Below, in pieces: positions 1 to 15,400 of a stretch of 64,000 nt of DNA. Positions within the stretch are counted from its first letter, which is position 1. Each line of letters opens with the position of its first letter. The stretch covers positions 34,552,115 to 34,616,114 of the forward strand of contig NC_134278.1 in the NCBI RefSeq assembly GCF_949628215.1. Direction: 5' to 3'. The position numbers and the translations under genes were made by a program. The DNA is from Phalacrocorax aristotelis. Its lineage: Eukaryota; Chordata; Aves; Suliformes; Phalacrocoracidae. The notes below the pieces were generated by a model. It was not told the DNA's origin. It searched no databases and saw only the letters and a program-made list of their open reading frames with translations.

Positions 1-3000
1 AATAACCAAAACACATAGAAGATACTGAAGGAATAACAGTATCAGTATTTTCACTCCCTTTTTCCTGTGAATATAATAATTATTTCTTTGGTATAATGCA
101 AGTTTTAGTTGCAACAAAGGACCCTTTACTACGCTAGTCAGCATACTTTTAACCAATTAAGATGGGTATTTATGTGCATTTTAAAACTTCCTCGAATTAC
201 TTCTGGTTATTCTAATATCTTTCAGTAAAATAAAAAAAAACCAAACCATTGAGCTCTGGGTAAACTCTTAACAGAGGTTTTCTTCACAATTTTATGCAGA
301 CCCTGTTTTCCGATTTCTACAGTTATGTCAAGCATTTCCTTGAAATTGTGAGTGTCTGCTGTGGCCATTTCATCCAACAAAGTTCAGACAGTTGCAAGAA
401 GTTAAGTAGAGGGGAAAAAAAAGGCTTCTTTTTCCTCTCATCTTAGATGGTTTTGTATTTCTGTATTTGAAAAAAATTTTTTTCTATGACCTTTGTTACA
501 AGAACATGCCCTTTTCCTTCTTTGTCTCCATTTGGACAGATTTACCCTGAATTAAAGCATGCATGTGCTGAATAGAAAATAACTGATTTCAGTAAAACAG
601 CATCCACCCTGACCATGTTCCCATACAGGAAAGTTTTCCCGCACATGCAGCCATTCGTCCCTAGAGGCAATGCCAGGCCAAAGTTCCTGAACTATCAGCA
701 AGACACCTGCCTCTTCCACCCTCATAATCAGTATGCTCCCCTTCAGCCCCTCTGAGAGGAAAGAAGGGCTAGAGGAACTTGTATTGTTTAAATGCAAAGA
801 GAATGAAAGTAGGACTTTGTTGAGGGTAGGAAGAATAGAGTGGGATTTGGTCAGAGGGATCAGTAGCAGTTCATGTGGTGAATCTAATTACACCTGCTGA
901 CATATATCAGCATCACACCACATAATTCTTTTTCTTGTGGCTTTTTCAACACCTAAAATACTCTGTATACTGTCATGCAAATTCACTCTTGAAATAAACA
1001 CATTAGAAATGAAAAGAGAAGTATCTTTCAAATTAGAAAATACACACAACATCCTAGTTCTGGAAACCTCAGCTGTCACCTGCATACAGAAGTTCCTTGC
1101 ACATATGCCTCACAGAGGCACACGCGGCAGTTGCTCAATTTCCTTTTTCCTGTGACAGCTCTGTTGCACTCAATGGACAGGATGAATTGTAGTCACTTAA
1201 TGAGCATCATTTAATATTTTCTTTCACTTTACTTGCTCAATGCATGGACCCAAGCCTTACTTTCTGCATACTATTCAGCTGTTTCAAGTAGAATTTTAAT
1301 AATCCCAAGCACTTTCCAGTAGAAGTCTTCATGATACCAGTTTATTTTCACAACACTCTTGAGAGATGGAGATGACAACATGAAACCCATCCTATAGACA
1401 GGAAACAAAAACACGGGCCAAGAATCTATGTGCCTACTAGATGCTTGATTTGAGATCTTCAGGATCTCATTCTAAGAGTATTTGACATCACTCTTCAAAG
1501 CACAGCTCCACTGACTTCTCTCTGCACTCTGAGTAATAGCATTTTGCAAACCAGAACTTAATAGTTTGAAGAGACGTACACAACCAAGCAATAAATCAGA
1601 TAGGCCTCAATTAATCCCACTGGACCCAACATTAGCTTCTCAGCTGAGATGTTTAAGTTTGGACTCCAGCTGTTGCAGACTCGTGTTGCATATTATCATA
1701 GCCTGAACTAGCTTCAAGGAGTTCCCATCACTCTTCATAACTAAAGAACTCCTAAGAGTCCGGATTCCTAAATCCAGAGGCTATGAACATGGTCGGCACA
1801 GATGATGGCACTAGAGTCTGATCCAACTGACTTACCACATGCAAACTCTGTAACAGAGCACTGAAAGGACTCAATTCCCAAGAGCAATGTTCAGCTGCCT
1901 TAAACACAACCCTTCTTTTCTCCTGTAATGCCCTGTCTCAGCCGTTATGTGGTCTATAACTACTACAGCTATGAGGTAGAGCGTTTAGGAATGAATGCCA
2001 GTCTCCCTTTCTATACAACGCTAAGCCATTTCTAGAGCAGGATCCATCCTGTGCACTGAGTGAAGAAAAGGTCCTGTGCAGTGGAACGTTACAACAATGA
2101 CACAAAGACTGATTTGTGATGCACAAAAAAGAGAAAAGGAGGCAAATCAAAACTGCACGGATGTCCACGTTCTGCTATTAAGTAACTTACAGTAGTATGT
2201 CTTTTGATATGAATGCTTATGTTTTGTATTTTCAGACACAGAGACATAAAAAGACCCAACTTCAACTCCTAGCCAACCTTTGACATTTTTAGGAAACTAT
2301 CTGTTGTAGTTCTGCAAAGCTAAGCTGGAAACAGAATTTGTATAATGGCCCCATAATACTCCAGATGTACTGCCTTAACTACATCTTCTAAATTTGTAAT
2401 TCTACCTGATTTAAAACAAAATGCATCACAGAAGCTATTATTCTTACATTCATATTCAATTCATAGAACAAGCTGTTTATAGCTGGCCACTGACACCTTC
2501 CCTCTTGCTTGCTACCTAACCTCACCTGCCAGGATTAACTGGGCTCCCACTATTTCATATCCATCTGTTAAGTCAAAACTTGTCTATCATCATGGATATA
2601 ACCACCATCCTTCTAATTGTTACAGCTTGGACACCATCTTCAATTTAGGCCTGAGGGCTCCCACATAAGGTGTCTAGATCATAAGAATTTTTTTCTAGGT
2701 AACATTTCTACAAAATGTTTTATTCCCCTCTTTGCTTACATTCATACTCTTTTCATTTTACACATTAGTACAGATACACTGTCTTCTTCAGTCGTAAAGT
2801 CGTTTGACCTCGCTCATACTAAGTGCCACTGCAAACAGGTAAATGAATGACAAAGCAAAGTAATTGACTTTTAGCAGTGCAAAGAATGCTTATGTAGACT
2901 TTCAAAAGAATACACGTACATTCATGCTCTTCAGGAAACTGACATATCTGTCAGATTCTGAATTTGTAACACACTGGAGAAATTACAGCCTGAAGTTTAA

Positions 3001-3284
3001 CTTTCTATTCTTAAAAGTCATTTAAGAGCAATTGTACATATCTGATTTGTCACTTACTGGTGGTAACAGGCCACCTACTTATAACAAGATTTTGATACAG
3101 TGTATAGAATGTTTTTCAAACAGTGCTTAAAACTGTAAATCTGAGTCACTGTCGGTGTTTACATGCCAGGTCTATACAGCACATGGTCCACAGCTAAATC
3201 TCCCAGGCACTCCAGAAATAAAAAAAACAATAAAGTGGTCATAAATGTATCACATGCATTAACAATAGCTTCAGCAATACTTAC
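1..3284. other. SLC17A5 intron 9 (partial), no gene seen
   Basis: AT-rich intronic DNA. I searched the minus strand for the next sialin exon (after HLDIAPS, human YAGILLG) and did not find it, so the intron runs past the left edge. No recognisable repeat or RNA gene. Confidence 0.8.
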
Positions 3285-3432
3285 GAAGGTGCTATGTCCA
3301 GATGGTTGATGCTGTAGCCAGATGTACAAAATCCCCCTAATGTTGTTGATATGGTCACGAATGCAACAGCCAGTGCATAGTTGCAGCCTATGAATCCAGC
3401 TGCTACTAAGAACACCGCAGGTCCAATCATCC
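3285..3432 (-). CDS. SLC17A5: SLC17A5 exon 9: helices 9-10 segment
   Basis: 148 nt, acceptor taaag and donor gtaagt. It encodes [20 protein letters not shown], then [20 protein letters not shown] and [10 protein letters not shown]. It ends in phase 2, as in human, so one base of the next exon completes the serine codon. It is the last SLC17A5 exon in the window. Confidence 0.95.
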
Positions 3433-6400
3433 CTTTAAGACAGAAATATTAGAATCAATGGACTTTTAACATGAGAGACATTAAGAGGTGCTAAGCTGTG
3501 TATACATTTTCCATACAGCTTCCACCACCACCTAGCGTACAGAATCCAGCACTGCACCACATGCATTACAGCGGGCCTCAAAGGAAGAGCAGATGGGTTG
3601 CAAACCTGTTGCTGCCTCAGGAAACCGTAGCCAGATCAGAAAAATCCCACTCTAGCTGCAAAGAACAAACTTCAACTAGATATAAAAAATAACAAAAATC
3701 AACAGATACTGAAAGTGACTTCACAAATTAATTTTATTTATTGTTACAAAAATAATAGAAGCTGCACTGACACTGGTAGGTGAACAGTGCACTGCAAAGA
3801 AATTCTCTCCATTTAAATCTCCGGGCTTCAGGAACTAACACTGACTTCTGCAGTAAAAAAAGTAGAGCTAGAGGGGATCGTACAAATACATACGTGTGTA
3901 TGTATATATATGCGCATATTTCTCCTGCAGGCACCCTCTAGAATGAGTTTTATTTCACGTTTACAAGCTCTGCATGTCTGGTATATCTATACTGGAGCCT
4001 GCTGTACAATTTAGAGAACACAGGCTAGCTTTAGAGATGCTACATCAGGTACTGGAAACAGCTTAGCAGCCATCACGATCTAGTGCATGCTGTTTCCTGT
4101 CTGCAGGCAAATTTGGTACCCATTTCACAGTACCAGAACCCATTTACATGACCCCATCATGATCTCTATAGACAGCTCCAAGTACATGCTTTTGCTGATG
4201 AAGCCAACCTAACAGTCCTGCTCTTCCTAACACAACAGCATGTTTCCCCCTCAGTTGTACATAGTTGGGTGTGAGGCCCTGCAGTAAACTGGATCCCCCA
4301 AATGGTGTAGGGTTCAAATAAAAAAATTTTAAAACAAAACAAAAAACAACAACAAAACAAACAAACAAAAAAACACAAAAACTGAGGGTTTATTATAAGA
4401 GCTGCTTTAAAAAAACCCAATTGAATCAGCAGAATTGAGAAGGCAGTAAGGATAGGCATATATCAAGAAGTCTGCAACTTGTGTGAATCCTGTGCCTAAT
4501 CTCTTTCCTTACCCCACCCCACCCCTTCTTTCCCTTGCCCCTTCTTTTAATCAGCAGTCAACTTCTTTCTAAATATAGCCTTTTACGTATATCCATTAAA
4601 ACCTGATCTTGTTGATCTCTTGGTGATCTCAGGTCATCTCTCCTTCCAATCAGTCAAGACCATTTTGAATTCTATTTGGTCTTCCTACCCTGGTAGCAAC
4701 TGTAAATTTTGCAAATGCATTTGTATTCTGTTACTTAGGTCTTAAAACACTGAACAATACAGGGCTGGGAATAGGCTCTTGCAGAGAAATATCCCACCTC
4801 AGTTTGAGAAAGCCATTCACAAGGTATCATTCTGTCAAGCAATTATTACCACTGTAATGGTGATTCTACCTGATCATTTATTTAATTAGTTTGCTTGTAA
4901 GAATGATGTATCTTGACCTAACAAAGCTTTTGGCAACCTCCTATAATTCTCTTATCCAATAGGCCTACTTTTTTATGGAAAAAGATAGGATTTACTCTTG
5001 ACAAATTAACATACAAATAAAGCTGCTCCTCTCAGGCCATGCACAATCTCACAGCAGAATGTCACACTACTCTCCCTAAACAGATTTCTCCCAGATTGGT
5101 ATTACGATGCATTCCAAACAGAGATGATACTTGAACCTACCTATTAGGGTAAAACATTTGCGAACACAAACAGTGGACAAGCTCTTTTTTTCCCGTAAAT
5201 AATCAGCAATTTGCCCAGATAGAATTATACATAACCAGCAGCCAAAATAAGGTAGGGCAGATAGAAAACCATTCTGTTAAGGAGATAAAAAAATTAGACA
5301 GTTAGCACTGAAATGACAATTCAGTATGCTGAAAAATCACTTCTGCTGAAGCATTAACAGAGACTGAACCAGAGGTGTCAAAACCACCCATCCACATAAC
5401 TATTGCTGGTACTACTATAACAGAGAAACCTAGGCAAAGCATTTTGAAGTTACCAATGTGTAAACCCTCCACTGCGTGACTTAATCCGTAACTACCAATG
5501 CAGCCAGACCAAAAACTCAAAGGTTTAAAGCAGCAACTGGGTTCTGGAAAAAGAAAGCTGTACATGAAAGTATCTTGTGGACATTAATCTGATCATGCAA
5601 GTTTCCAGAAATGCCAATTTCAAGTAGGACAGGCTATCAAGTGAGTTACTAAAGTAAGTGGAAGCTGTAAATATTATTCTGAATTTTGAAAGCTATATGG
5701 AATTTCAGGGTCTTGTACTACTAGAACTCTTCAGTGTTACATTATCCCATTTCTGTGTGCTGAAACATCTGATGCTGGCTGTAATCAGAGACAAATACAG
5801 AATTAGGACTTTCATCAGGTGCAGGCTGGACATCCTATGATCCCAAAGCAAAGCTATTACTCAGGATCTGACATATCTTACACCAAAGTCACCTGCTAGT
5901 TCCCATTACTTTAAACAAGAACTGTTTAGAGACTTCTGTCTGCTTCTGCATGTTTTTCCGATGGGGGAAACAAAAGGTACTACTAAGCTGCATAAGTTTA
6001 CAGCCTTTCCGTACAATTATTGATAGTTACTGATAATGGAGCTATAATTTGACCTAATCTGTGATTAAAAAGAGGTATTTGGATAGCTGTTGGATAGAAA
6101 CACTCTAACGTTTATACACTATTATAAAATGTATATTTGTCAAAGAAGCAGCAAAAACTTCCCCAGGAAGTTTAATTTGAAATGAGTCCAGAAACACACC
6201 CCCACCTGAAAGCTACTCTGTCAGCACTCAAACATGCTGCCTGTTGGTTTTCAATGATCAGCTTTCAAAAACCGTAAGTAAAATTTTGAAAAATAGAAGA
6301 TAGTCTCAGTAATAAAAAAAAAAAACAACAACCCACCTTCTTTTGAAGCACTGTTCAAAGACATAGCATTATTTTTAACCAATCCCTTTATTATAGGATG

Positions 6401-9400
6401 CAAACTGGTGGGCTACACAGTAGCAAATGTATAATATTTTAAACAGTAAAGCAATTTCCATCTAAATGTGTGGCAACAAAGTTAGTCCAACACTATTATG
6501 CAAGGTTTTTCTTTTTTCTTTTTTTTTTTTTTGTTAAGATGTTCACAACAGTCAGCAGTCTAAGTCGTTCCAAAAAGAAGAAACATAACCCAGAGACATA
6601 GGAAACCATTTCACAGCAGAAGCTGTTAGCATTTAATGCAACAGCGTTTCACAAAACACATGCAATCGAGGGCTACTGTACCCAATGACTTCCATAGGTA
6701 TTTATGCTGGCATTCCATCAAGAGGCATAATAAGGAACCCAACCAGCAACTTCATCTAGTTTTTTCCAGTGATTTTGCAGCTTGCCCTACTGCAACCTTC
6801 TCTTCTAACACTGAGACTCCCCATCCCTTCCTCAAGATCACTGGCATCACCTCTTTCTTGCATGGCACGCATATTCAGTTTGCTCTAAACCAGACTCGAG
6901 TTAAACCAGGAAAAGACTATGCTAAACCTCTTGAAATTTCTAAGCACCTTTTTACTTGAGCTGTATCTGCTTCTTCAGGTAAACTATACTGTCACTGAAA
7001 CTGAAACTTTCTCATTACAGAAAGACCAGTACAGTCAAATACTTGTTATAAATAGGAATGTTCCACCCCCCACCTCAATAATCTTTCCCTGATAAATAAT
7101 TTCATTTTTTAAAATTTTCCTTGAAAAGCATTATTTCTGGACCTTAAGTCTACGGTTTTGTTTCACCCTACTTAACTTATTAAAAATAAGGAAAAAAAAA
7201 AAAAAGAGGTATTTTACCTCTGTTGCTCATTGAGGAAAGGAAAGGAAAGTGACAATTTGGAAAGGGATCCAATCAGACTGAAGCTTCCCCCTTCTCTTTC
7301 TGCCCCCTCCAAATACTTTCAAAAAATGTCACTTGTCCAATAATTTCCTTAGTTTTATGTTTTCTTTTTTAACTGGAAGTGTTCTCCTTTATGAGTGAGC
7401 AAAGAAGTAGTAGATAGTACTTCTGAAACCATAAAACAAGCTATAAAATCTGAAGCGATCATATAAACCATAACAGAAAAATATTTTTATAGTTATTGTT
7501 TTTAATCACAGCAGTTAAAAACTGCTTTCGAAAGCTAGCATAAAGCTAAATATCAAGTAAGTCCTGGAAAAAAGTGGAAATTACAAGGCAGGCAACATTT
7601 TTGATGCATCCACTTAATTGTGGGGATTTATGTTACCATTTCCCAGCTACACATTTACATTCCAAGGTTCTTAAATAGGTTCCTCTATTCTAAACAGCAG
7701 GGAAGAACTCTGATTTTCATTTCCTTAATTCAGAAGCAAGTGACTATATTTTTATTTATCTCACCTCTTGTGCATCAAACCGCAGGATCTCCTTCATGTA
7801 TGTGGGCAACAGTGTAAGAAGTGTATAGAAAGTCCAATTATAAGAGAAGTGTGCCACAACAATAGCCCAGAGTGGAATGGATGCTAGTATAGGTGTCCAG
7901 GGAACAGACTTCTGTGTAGAAAGCTAGCAAGCAGGAAGCAGAGAAAAAGGGAAGAGAGAGAATGATCAGGACATTGACATGAGCATTTACTAAATACAGT
8001 GTTTTGATCCTGCCCAAAACTATGCTGATCATTCATTCTGAAGGGCACAAAATGAGTCTCAGTCAATAGATGCAAGTCATCAGCGATGAATGAATTACTG
8101 TGTTCAGTTCTGAAGGTATACTAATGTATATTACTGCTGTGTTTACTATTGCAAAGTAAATCAATTACTATTACGCTTTGTAATCAGAATTTCAAAAAGT
8201 ATGCCTATCCTTGTTGAGAATTGTTGCTTCCTGCTTTTACTATAAATGATTAAATATTAAGTCACCCCTCATGTGTGTGTTTAGCTGAATCTTTCCTACT
8301 CAAACACAGATATTATCTTTGGCCTCTCAGCCAGCTTCACAGGTTGTAAATACACATCCCCAGTCACAGGAATAAACTCCTATGTGCACTTTAGGAACCG
8401 GCTCATTAGCATTTTCAAAATGTTTTCTCCAGAAAGAGTAACCTCTTTCTTACTCTAGAAGACACATTGAAAAAAGAAGTTGTAAAATGTTGTATTGCAA
8501 ATTTTGAAGACATTATACAGGCCTGGATCTAGTTTAAAGAGAAGTGATAAACTCAAGCTTGCTATTTAAAAAGCACCGCAACAATGTCTGTGGCAAAAGG
8601 CATTATTACAAATGCTTTGTTTGATTACAGATTGTTTCTTACTTACACAACTGCACTGTATTTTTAATTTTTGGTTCGAAAAATTCTGCCTCTGTCTCAG
8701 AATACAGATGTTTTTCTAGGCATCAACAGAGCATGATGCTTAATGACAGTATTTGTGGTTTATGGTCTTACTTAAGTATGACTATACCAAAGTCCTGTAC
8801 CTGATCTTTTAGAGAAGAGAGTATATATTCTCTTTCAGCATGCGAAATGCTCCTGTGAGTGTCTGGTGTATCACTAACCAACCACATCCAGAAGAAGAAC
8901 CATAATACACCGAGTGCACCTATTGTTGGGAAAAGAAGTGTAAAGAGATAGAAATAAAAACATAAGCAATTATATTGAGTGAATAAGACTCTCAGATGAT
9001 TTAGTGAGATATTTTTTCCAAATACTCTAACATAATTTTAATGAACATTATTTTTCTATCTACTCGCAAACAGTAGTTCCCCAAAGTGGCTTAACAATGC
9101 ACACTTAGAGGTAACAAACAATAGAGAGGCCTAAACAGGACAATGGGTTTCTTGTGGGGTATTTTGTTTTGGGTTCCACCCCCCCCTTCTTCCTCCTCTT
9201 GGAAGTGCCTCATACAGCAAGAAAGTTGCATACACATACATATTGTATTTTTATCAGTCACATGGAACAGCCACAAAGGACATGGTTCACGCAAAGGAAA
9301 TAAAAATTCACATTAAGTTTAATCACAAAAAAATACTTTATGCACACTCACAGAATATCACTACATACAGCTTAACTGATTTACTAATCCTCCTTTTCTT

Positions 9401-12400
9401 TTTTAAGCCAAGCCCCTGAACTGTAATTTGAAAAAGGTAGATTCTCAATAGTCAGTCCAAATCAACTATTTTCTTTAACATTGTAACTTATTTCATTTTG
9501 TCCAATTCTTTGTTTTGAAGCCTTTTTACTTATACAAAAATTGGAGGTGGTTTTGTTGAGGAAAGTGTAACCCTCGTCTCTTATTCCAAGCCTCCCCTCC
9601 CCATGCAGAATATGAAATGGCTCAGACATGTAAACAGACCTATAAAAAGCACTGGTTAAATCTATGACATCCTGTTAGAAAATATTTTCTGTGTTTGAGC
9701 TTCTTCTAGAACATAGCTCACAGTAAGCATGCTATGCCTTGCATTTTGGGCATTCATTCAGGGTTCCTGTGACTGCTGGAAAGATTTTTCCACACAGTTT
9801 ACATTTAAAGCCGCAGTAACTTCTCACATGTTCTTTCATTCAGAAGAAAAGTTTGTTCCTGGGATTAAAGTTATTAAGTCAATTTCACACTTCAAATAAG
9901 AAATTTCAGCCTGTTGCTTCCAAGTGGCAGGAGAGTTAAGAGCATTTGACTTGTACCAGCTTTTATCCAACTCAGATACAGCTTTGCTCATTGGAAGCAA
10001 GGCTTACGTAGCCACACACAGGAATCTACTTAGCTTTAAATATCTCTAATTTCCCAGGAGGAATAAAATAGCAACCCTACATGTCAAAATTGTTTTAAAA
10101 ACTTACTTTAAGTTTTATTATATACCGTCCCTTTCAAAAAGAATATTGATTGTACTTTTAATAATGAAAAAAACCCCACTTACCAAATATGTAAAAGACA
10201 TAAACCCAGCTCATATAGTAACAAATTAAACCAGATAGTGGCAGAGAGACAACAGTTCCCAGCTGTGCACCTACCGGAAAAAAGCAAAACAAAGTTACTT
10301 TATTGTACTTTTCTGTAATATATCATGCAGAAAAGATTTGTCACCACCACTAGAGGGCTGCCATTTCACCTTAAAGAAACACAGACATAATAGCCTGCTT
10401 TGGCAGCTCCAAGTAAATGGAGTCACAAAGCCCTAAGCATCCAAAATTGCAAGCAAAAAGCAACAGAAGACAAGTATTCATGGCACATTCATCTCCAATA
10501 AAGTGATGGCTCTAGTACATCCAAAACAATGCAAATTAGTCAACTGGCATTGCTGCAAAACAAGAGAGAACTGACCACAGTACAATTAAGGACTGGGAAG
10601 GGAGAAATATTCTGACTTGATACAATCAATTTCCATTTCTCATAGCTCCTACTAGCTCCACAGAAGCAGGAATGCTAGAAACAAGAGCTGGAAGGCATCC
10701 ATATAACCAGCAGGTTCAAATCCCATGGTCCCTGAATTCATAGCATCATAGCATTCATAGCATCAGGCAAGAAAGAAAGAAAAGATGAGCAGATTCCAGT
10801 TCAGATACAAGCCTAGAGCAGGAAAGAACTATTCTTGAGTTTATAAGTCAATATACATTTTGTAAAGGATGGCAGGTTTCCCCCACCTCCCCAAATCTAA
10901 ACCAGAAACCCAACCCATATTATTTACATACTTAGGAACTCCACTAGTGATAAACAGTAGATAACTAAATGTTAGTTATACTATCACTTCTCTAAACCTA
11001 ATCTCAACTCAGAAAACATTAGATTATGTTGATACACTGGCTGCTTAGATTCCATCTTCATGGAAACAGTAATTTTTATTTGAGGCAGAAAGCTTCAACC
11101 ATGAACACCACCACCACATACTTCATGCAAAATATAAATCAAAATAACAACTACATAGAACCTCTATCATATGTTCTCTTAGAAAATCAACAGGATCATG
11201 ATTAAATAAACCATAGACCACATGACTGCCAACTCTGAAAATGTGGGGAAAACAAAACCTGCTAAGTTTACACACCATGCCTTATCCACCCACAACTGCT
11301 AGCAATTGGCAGTTCAAGGCTACAGCCTCTTCTCACTAGTATACTAGTATATAGATTCACAAGATACAAAAGGACAGTTTAAGAGCTCCCAATTGTTAAA
11401 TGCAGTAGATGTCAATCCCAACGCTGTGCTCTCTCCTTAACTGGTGTGTCAGCTGTCACACGAAGACTTCTTTTAAAGCAGATTTAATTCACTAACATGG
11501 CAGAAAACAGACACGAAAAAAGAGAAGTAGCTTTCTGCTGCATTAGGTTGGTTAAAGTGGCTCATGGAAGGGTCTTGTGTGCTGTTTCAGACACTCATAA
11601 GGACAGAATGAGACATTTGGTTAGGAAGGAAGTGAGGAAATATGAGGAACAAAGGATTAAGGCTTCATTCCTGTTGGCACAAGTGAGCTGCTAGACTGGC
11701 TTAGCTGCTTGAGAAATTGTAGTCACAGTTTACATGGTATAGCCCTGTCTTCCTGATGAAGCCCAAGTTGAACAAGAAAGCTGTAATGGAATTAATACTA
11801 ACATGAGTGATCAAAACAAACCATTGCTTCATTAAGTGAATGCAAAATTTGTCAACCTCAAAGAAATAATATCGATTTTGACTAGTAAACTTAGAAAGCT
11901 ACATTTTTCACCTGGCCCATAATACTGCATCGAGCAATGTGACTGAAAAATAAACCCCTAAAACAGATGAAGGCTCAGTGGAGATGGGCAAGAGCAATGT
12001 GTCCATGAAGCTCAGGGAATAATACAGGATGTGACTGACCGCAGCTGCCGCAAAGAAAGCTGACTTTATCTCAACACAAAGGGGACCAGATGCTGGCCTT
12101 TGTTTTAGATAAACAGCTATGTCAGTTGAGTGGATCAGCTGACTATATCAACTCTTGAGTGGATCAGCTGGTGGTGTAAATGTTTCTTCCTGAATTCATT
12201 AAAAGTGTGACTGTTTGCCTGAGTTAGCCAGACCAGCATGAGGGGAGTGAATACGTGGCTCAGCACAACATGAAGTATAAAAACTAAACAACTAACAACA
12301 GAATTTCCAAGAGAACAACAGACTGGAGTTGCCTTCAACCCATGTATTCCTTCCTGGTGACCAGGGATTCCAGTAATGAAAATGTATATTACAATTACTC

Positions 12401-15400
12401 TATTTTGCTAAGTGTTAACTTATATTTGTACTGCGCTTTCAGTATATTTTGTATCACTCTGCTAAATCACAAATCCTGTGTAACATCAAATATCTTTGAA
12501 TAAGTAAATTGATATAAAATATTACACCTTCCATGCATAGAAAATATGAAATAGTCTGGTTGAGGAGTACTGGACTCTGACAAGGAGCTCTTGCAGCAAT
12601 ACCTGGGACCTTGGACATTTTCTTCCTTGAGTTCTTCCAAAAACGCTTCAAAAAACCCCCAAAACCCAACAAAACACACACCTCTATCCTGTGATTCTGC
12701 CCCAGCTTTTTTGTTCCAAATACTGAATCTCCTTGACTTACAGTATCTTCTATTAATCAGCTTCACAGTAACTCTTTGCACCACTTTATAGCAAAGTTAC
12801 TCTGAAGTTTATACGTAGTTGCAGATCAATACCTTTTCTCAGGGTTATAAGAGCCATGAATTATGAAGATAATGAATGCAAAGCAAAATTTAATTCAATG
12901 TTATGCTTTCCAGATTAAATGCTGATTAAAATTTGTAACATAAATCCCTTTGATTTAAGTCAATCCTCTCTGTTACTGCAGTAAAAATGTATAATCCCGT
13001 TATCAGCGTGGGAACTTCTCACCTGCATATGAAATACTAAGGAGCTTGCTGCGTTCCAGTGGAGGAGCCCAGGAAGACCACATTGAATGCATAGCTGGGA
13101 AGGTAACACCCTAGAAAATAACATTTCGTTCTGTTGAAATGCGACAGTTTTAGAACTCCCTTCAACTTTGAATGTTTCAGATCATAATTCATTAAAAAGC
13201 AGTAGTACAATCTGTTAGTTTCTTGCTTAGCAAGAAACCACTGTAAAAAAGTGTGCAAGACATGACACTAAGTAGGCAGAATGAATTTCTCCTGCTTTTG
13301 GTTCTGTATATACTGGAAAAGCTGCAAGAGCTCCTGGTTTCTGACAAATGAGAAGGGATAATTCTAGCTTTGTCTCAAGTGTCCTTACAAATAAAACGTT
13401 TTTCTTATTTGAAAAGCTTAGGCTAAAACACAGGGCAAACTTTTTAATTATTAAAAAAAAATTAAAATGCAGCTACTCAAAATGAAACAGTCCATATCCA
13501 GCATACCAACACCCATGGGGTCTAATCACTACAATTTATTAATAATTTATTCAGATACATTTTCACGTTACATAGAGAAAAAGGATTACCTCTCCCAGTC
13601 CTTCCAAGGCTCTGACAGCTATGAGGTAGCCAACTCCCAGATTTGCTGCTAAGGGAGTAAGCAAGGTGAATACGGAAGTACCAAAGATGCCAAACCCCAA
13701 TAACATCTTCCCTCCAATTCTGCTTGCAAGATATCCTCCTGGAATCTGAGTAATGATATAGCCATAGAAAAAAGAACCAAGGATCCATCCCTGAGTATCA
13801 GCGTCCCAAGAATACTTTTCCCCCTAAAAAAAAAAAAAACAACACCCAAACATCAAAACGCAGTAAGTTCAAAATAGTAGTTTCTCTGAACATATTTTAT
13901 ATAACTCTGATCCATCATTTAGTCCTTTAACCTAAATTACCAATCTTTCACGGCCTCCTCCCCTTGGTCTCCTTCCTTTACACACATCTATACGGCAATC
14001 AAAGTTGTGTGGAAAGCTAATTCAGGTAGTTTACAGTCTGTCCAGACATATCTAGCCCAAGCTTGAAATTCATCACATTGTGAAATGTAAGTGCTTGGGC
14101 AGTTATCCCTTTTTAAGTTCTAAGCAGCTTGGGTTAGGCGACACAGGCACAGACTACATAGTCTCCATGAGCATGTATCCCACTTCTGTATCACGGTGCG
14201 GACATTGTGTCATGCTCCAGAAAATGGCTTTTCCTGCAGAAAATGTACGGACAGAAAAGCAAACAAGGAGATGCAGATGCTTAAATTTAATATTAAGAAA
14301 GCCAGCAGCCAAGGCCAGGTGGAAGAAGAGGATAAGCACAGCAGTAGGAAGATGAGTTTAGTCAACAAATAAAACCAAATATGATCAAGATAAGGAGCCT
14401 GAAGCTATAAAAGAAGTTAGCAAGAAGCCATGAACTGTCGCCCAATAAAGTGGTTTTGAAGTTTGGGATCACTTCCAAAGCCCAATTTATGAGCATCTAA
14501 TGAAGCAGCATACATTTCACAGAAATGATGAGACAGAATCTTCTTCCCATAAGGTTCACAGCTATAATTTGCTTGTAATAAATAATAAATGACCTCTAAA
14601 CAAGCAAACAAAATGAAGGCTGGAAGATGGCAAGAGTGCTTGGTAATAAACTTCAATTACAAGGTGATATCTATGCAAGTCCAAATTCTGGTCAGTTAAT
14701 AAATGTGATTTTCAGGATTAATGGAAGGGAAGGCAGAGATAAAGGATATGAAGACAAGAATCATGATCTGGGAAAAAGATCAAAGAAGTAAGGAGAAAAA
14801 TATTACATGTTAATTTGTAATGAAATTTCATGCCATTGAGACTGTACAAAGAACAGGCAAATACAGACAGTGATGTGAGCTCTGACGCAGATGTAACAGT
14901 AACAGTTGATCACCTGCATATAAAACAGTGAGTCATGACAGATCTGCAAGGTCAGATTAGCCAATTTGTAAGGAATAGCACAGAAAGGATGTACATAAAT
15001 AAAAACCTGACCCTAGCACAGCACTTCTAAATTAGCCAGTCATTTAAGGCTTTTATTTTTCAGAACAGCCTTAAAAGAACCACTGAAAAGGCCATCTGGT
15101 AAAAAGCAGCCTGCTCTCTTGCCACCTAAGCATGAGTCATCAACCACAGGCTTCTATTAAAGAGACTTTTACATGCCACATTACAGGACAATATGTTTGA
15201 GACCTCACCGTTGTGTTGCGAGGAACATTTATGGTGGAGGAATGCTCTGGGCACACATTGGAAGTTGTATTCTTTGCTAAGCTTGTGTTAGGTTCTACCA
15301 TATCCACCAGAGCAACGCTTAGGTTCACACGTAATGCGTACAGGAGGAAGAACCCAAAAAAGGCCAGTAGTGCTAGATTGTAGCGAGCTGAGCAGCATGC

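Noticed and set aside
10736..10766. CATAGCAT-type units that look like a reversed CR1 tail
   Set aside because: The flanks do not match CR1 3' UTR in either direction, so this is treated as a local simple duplication.
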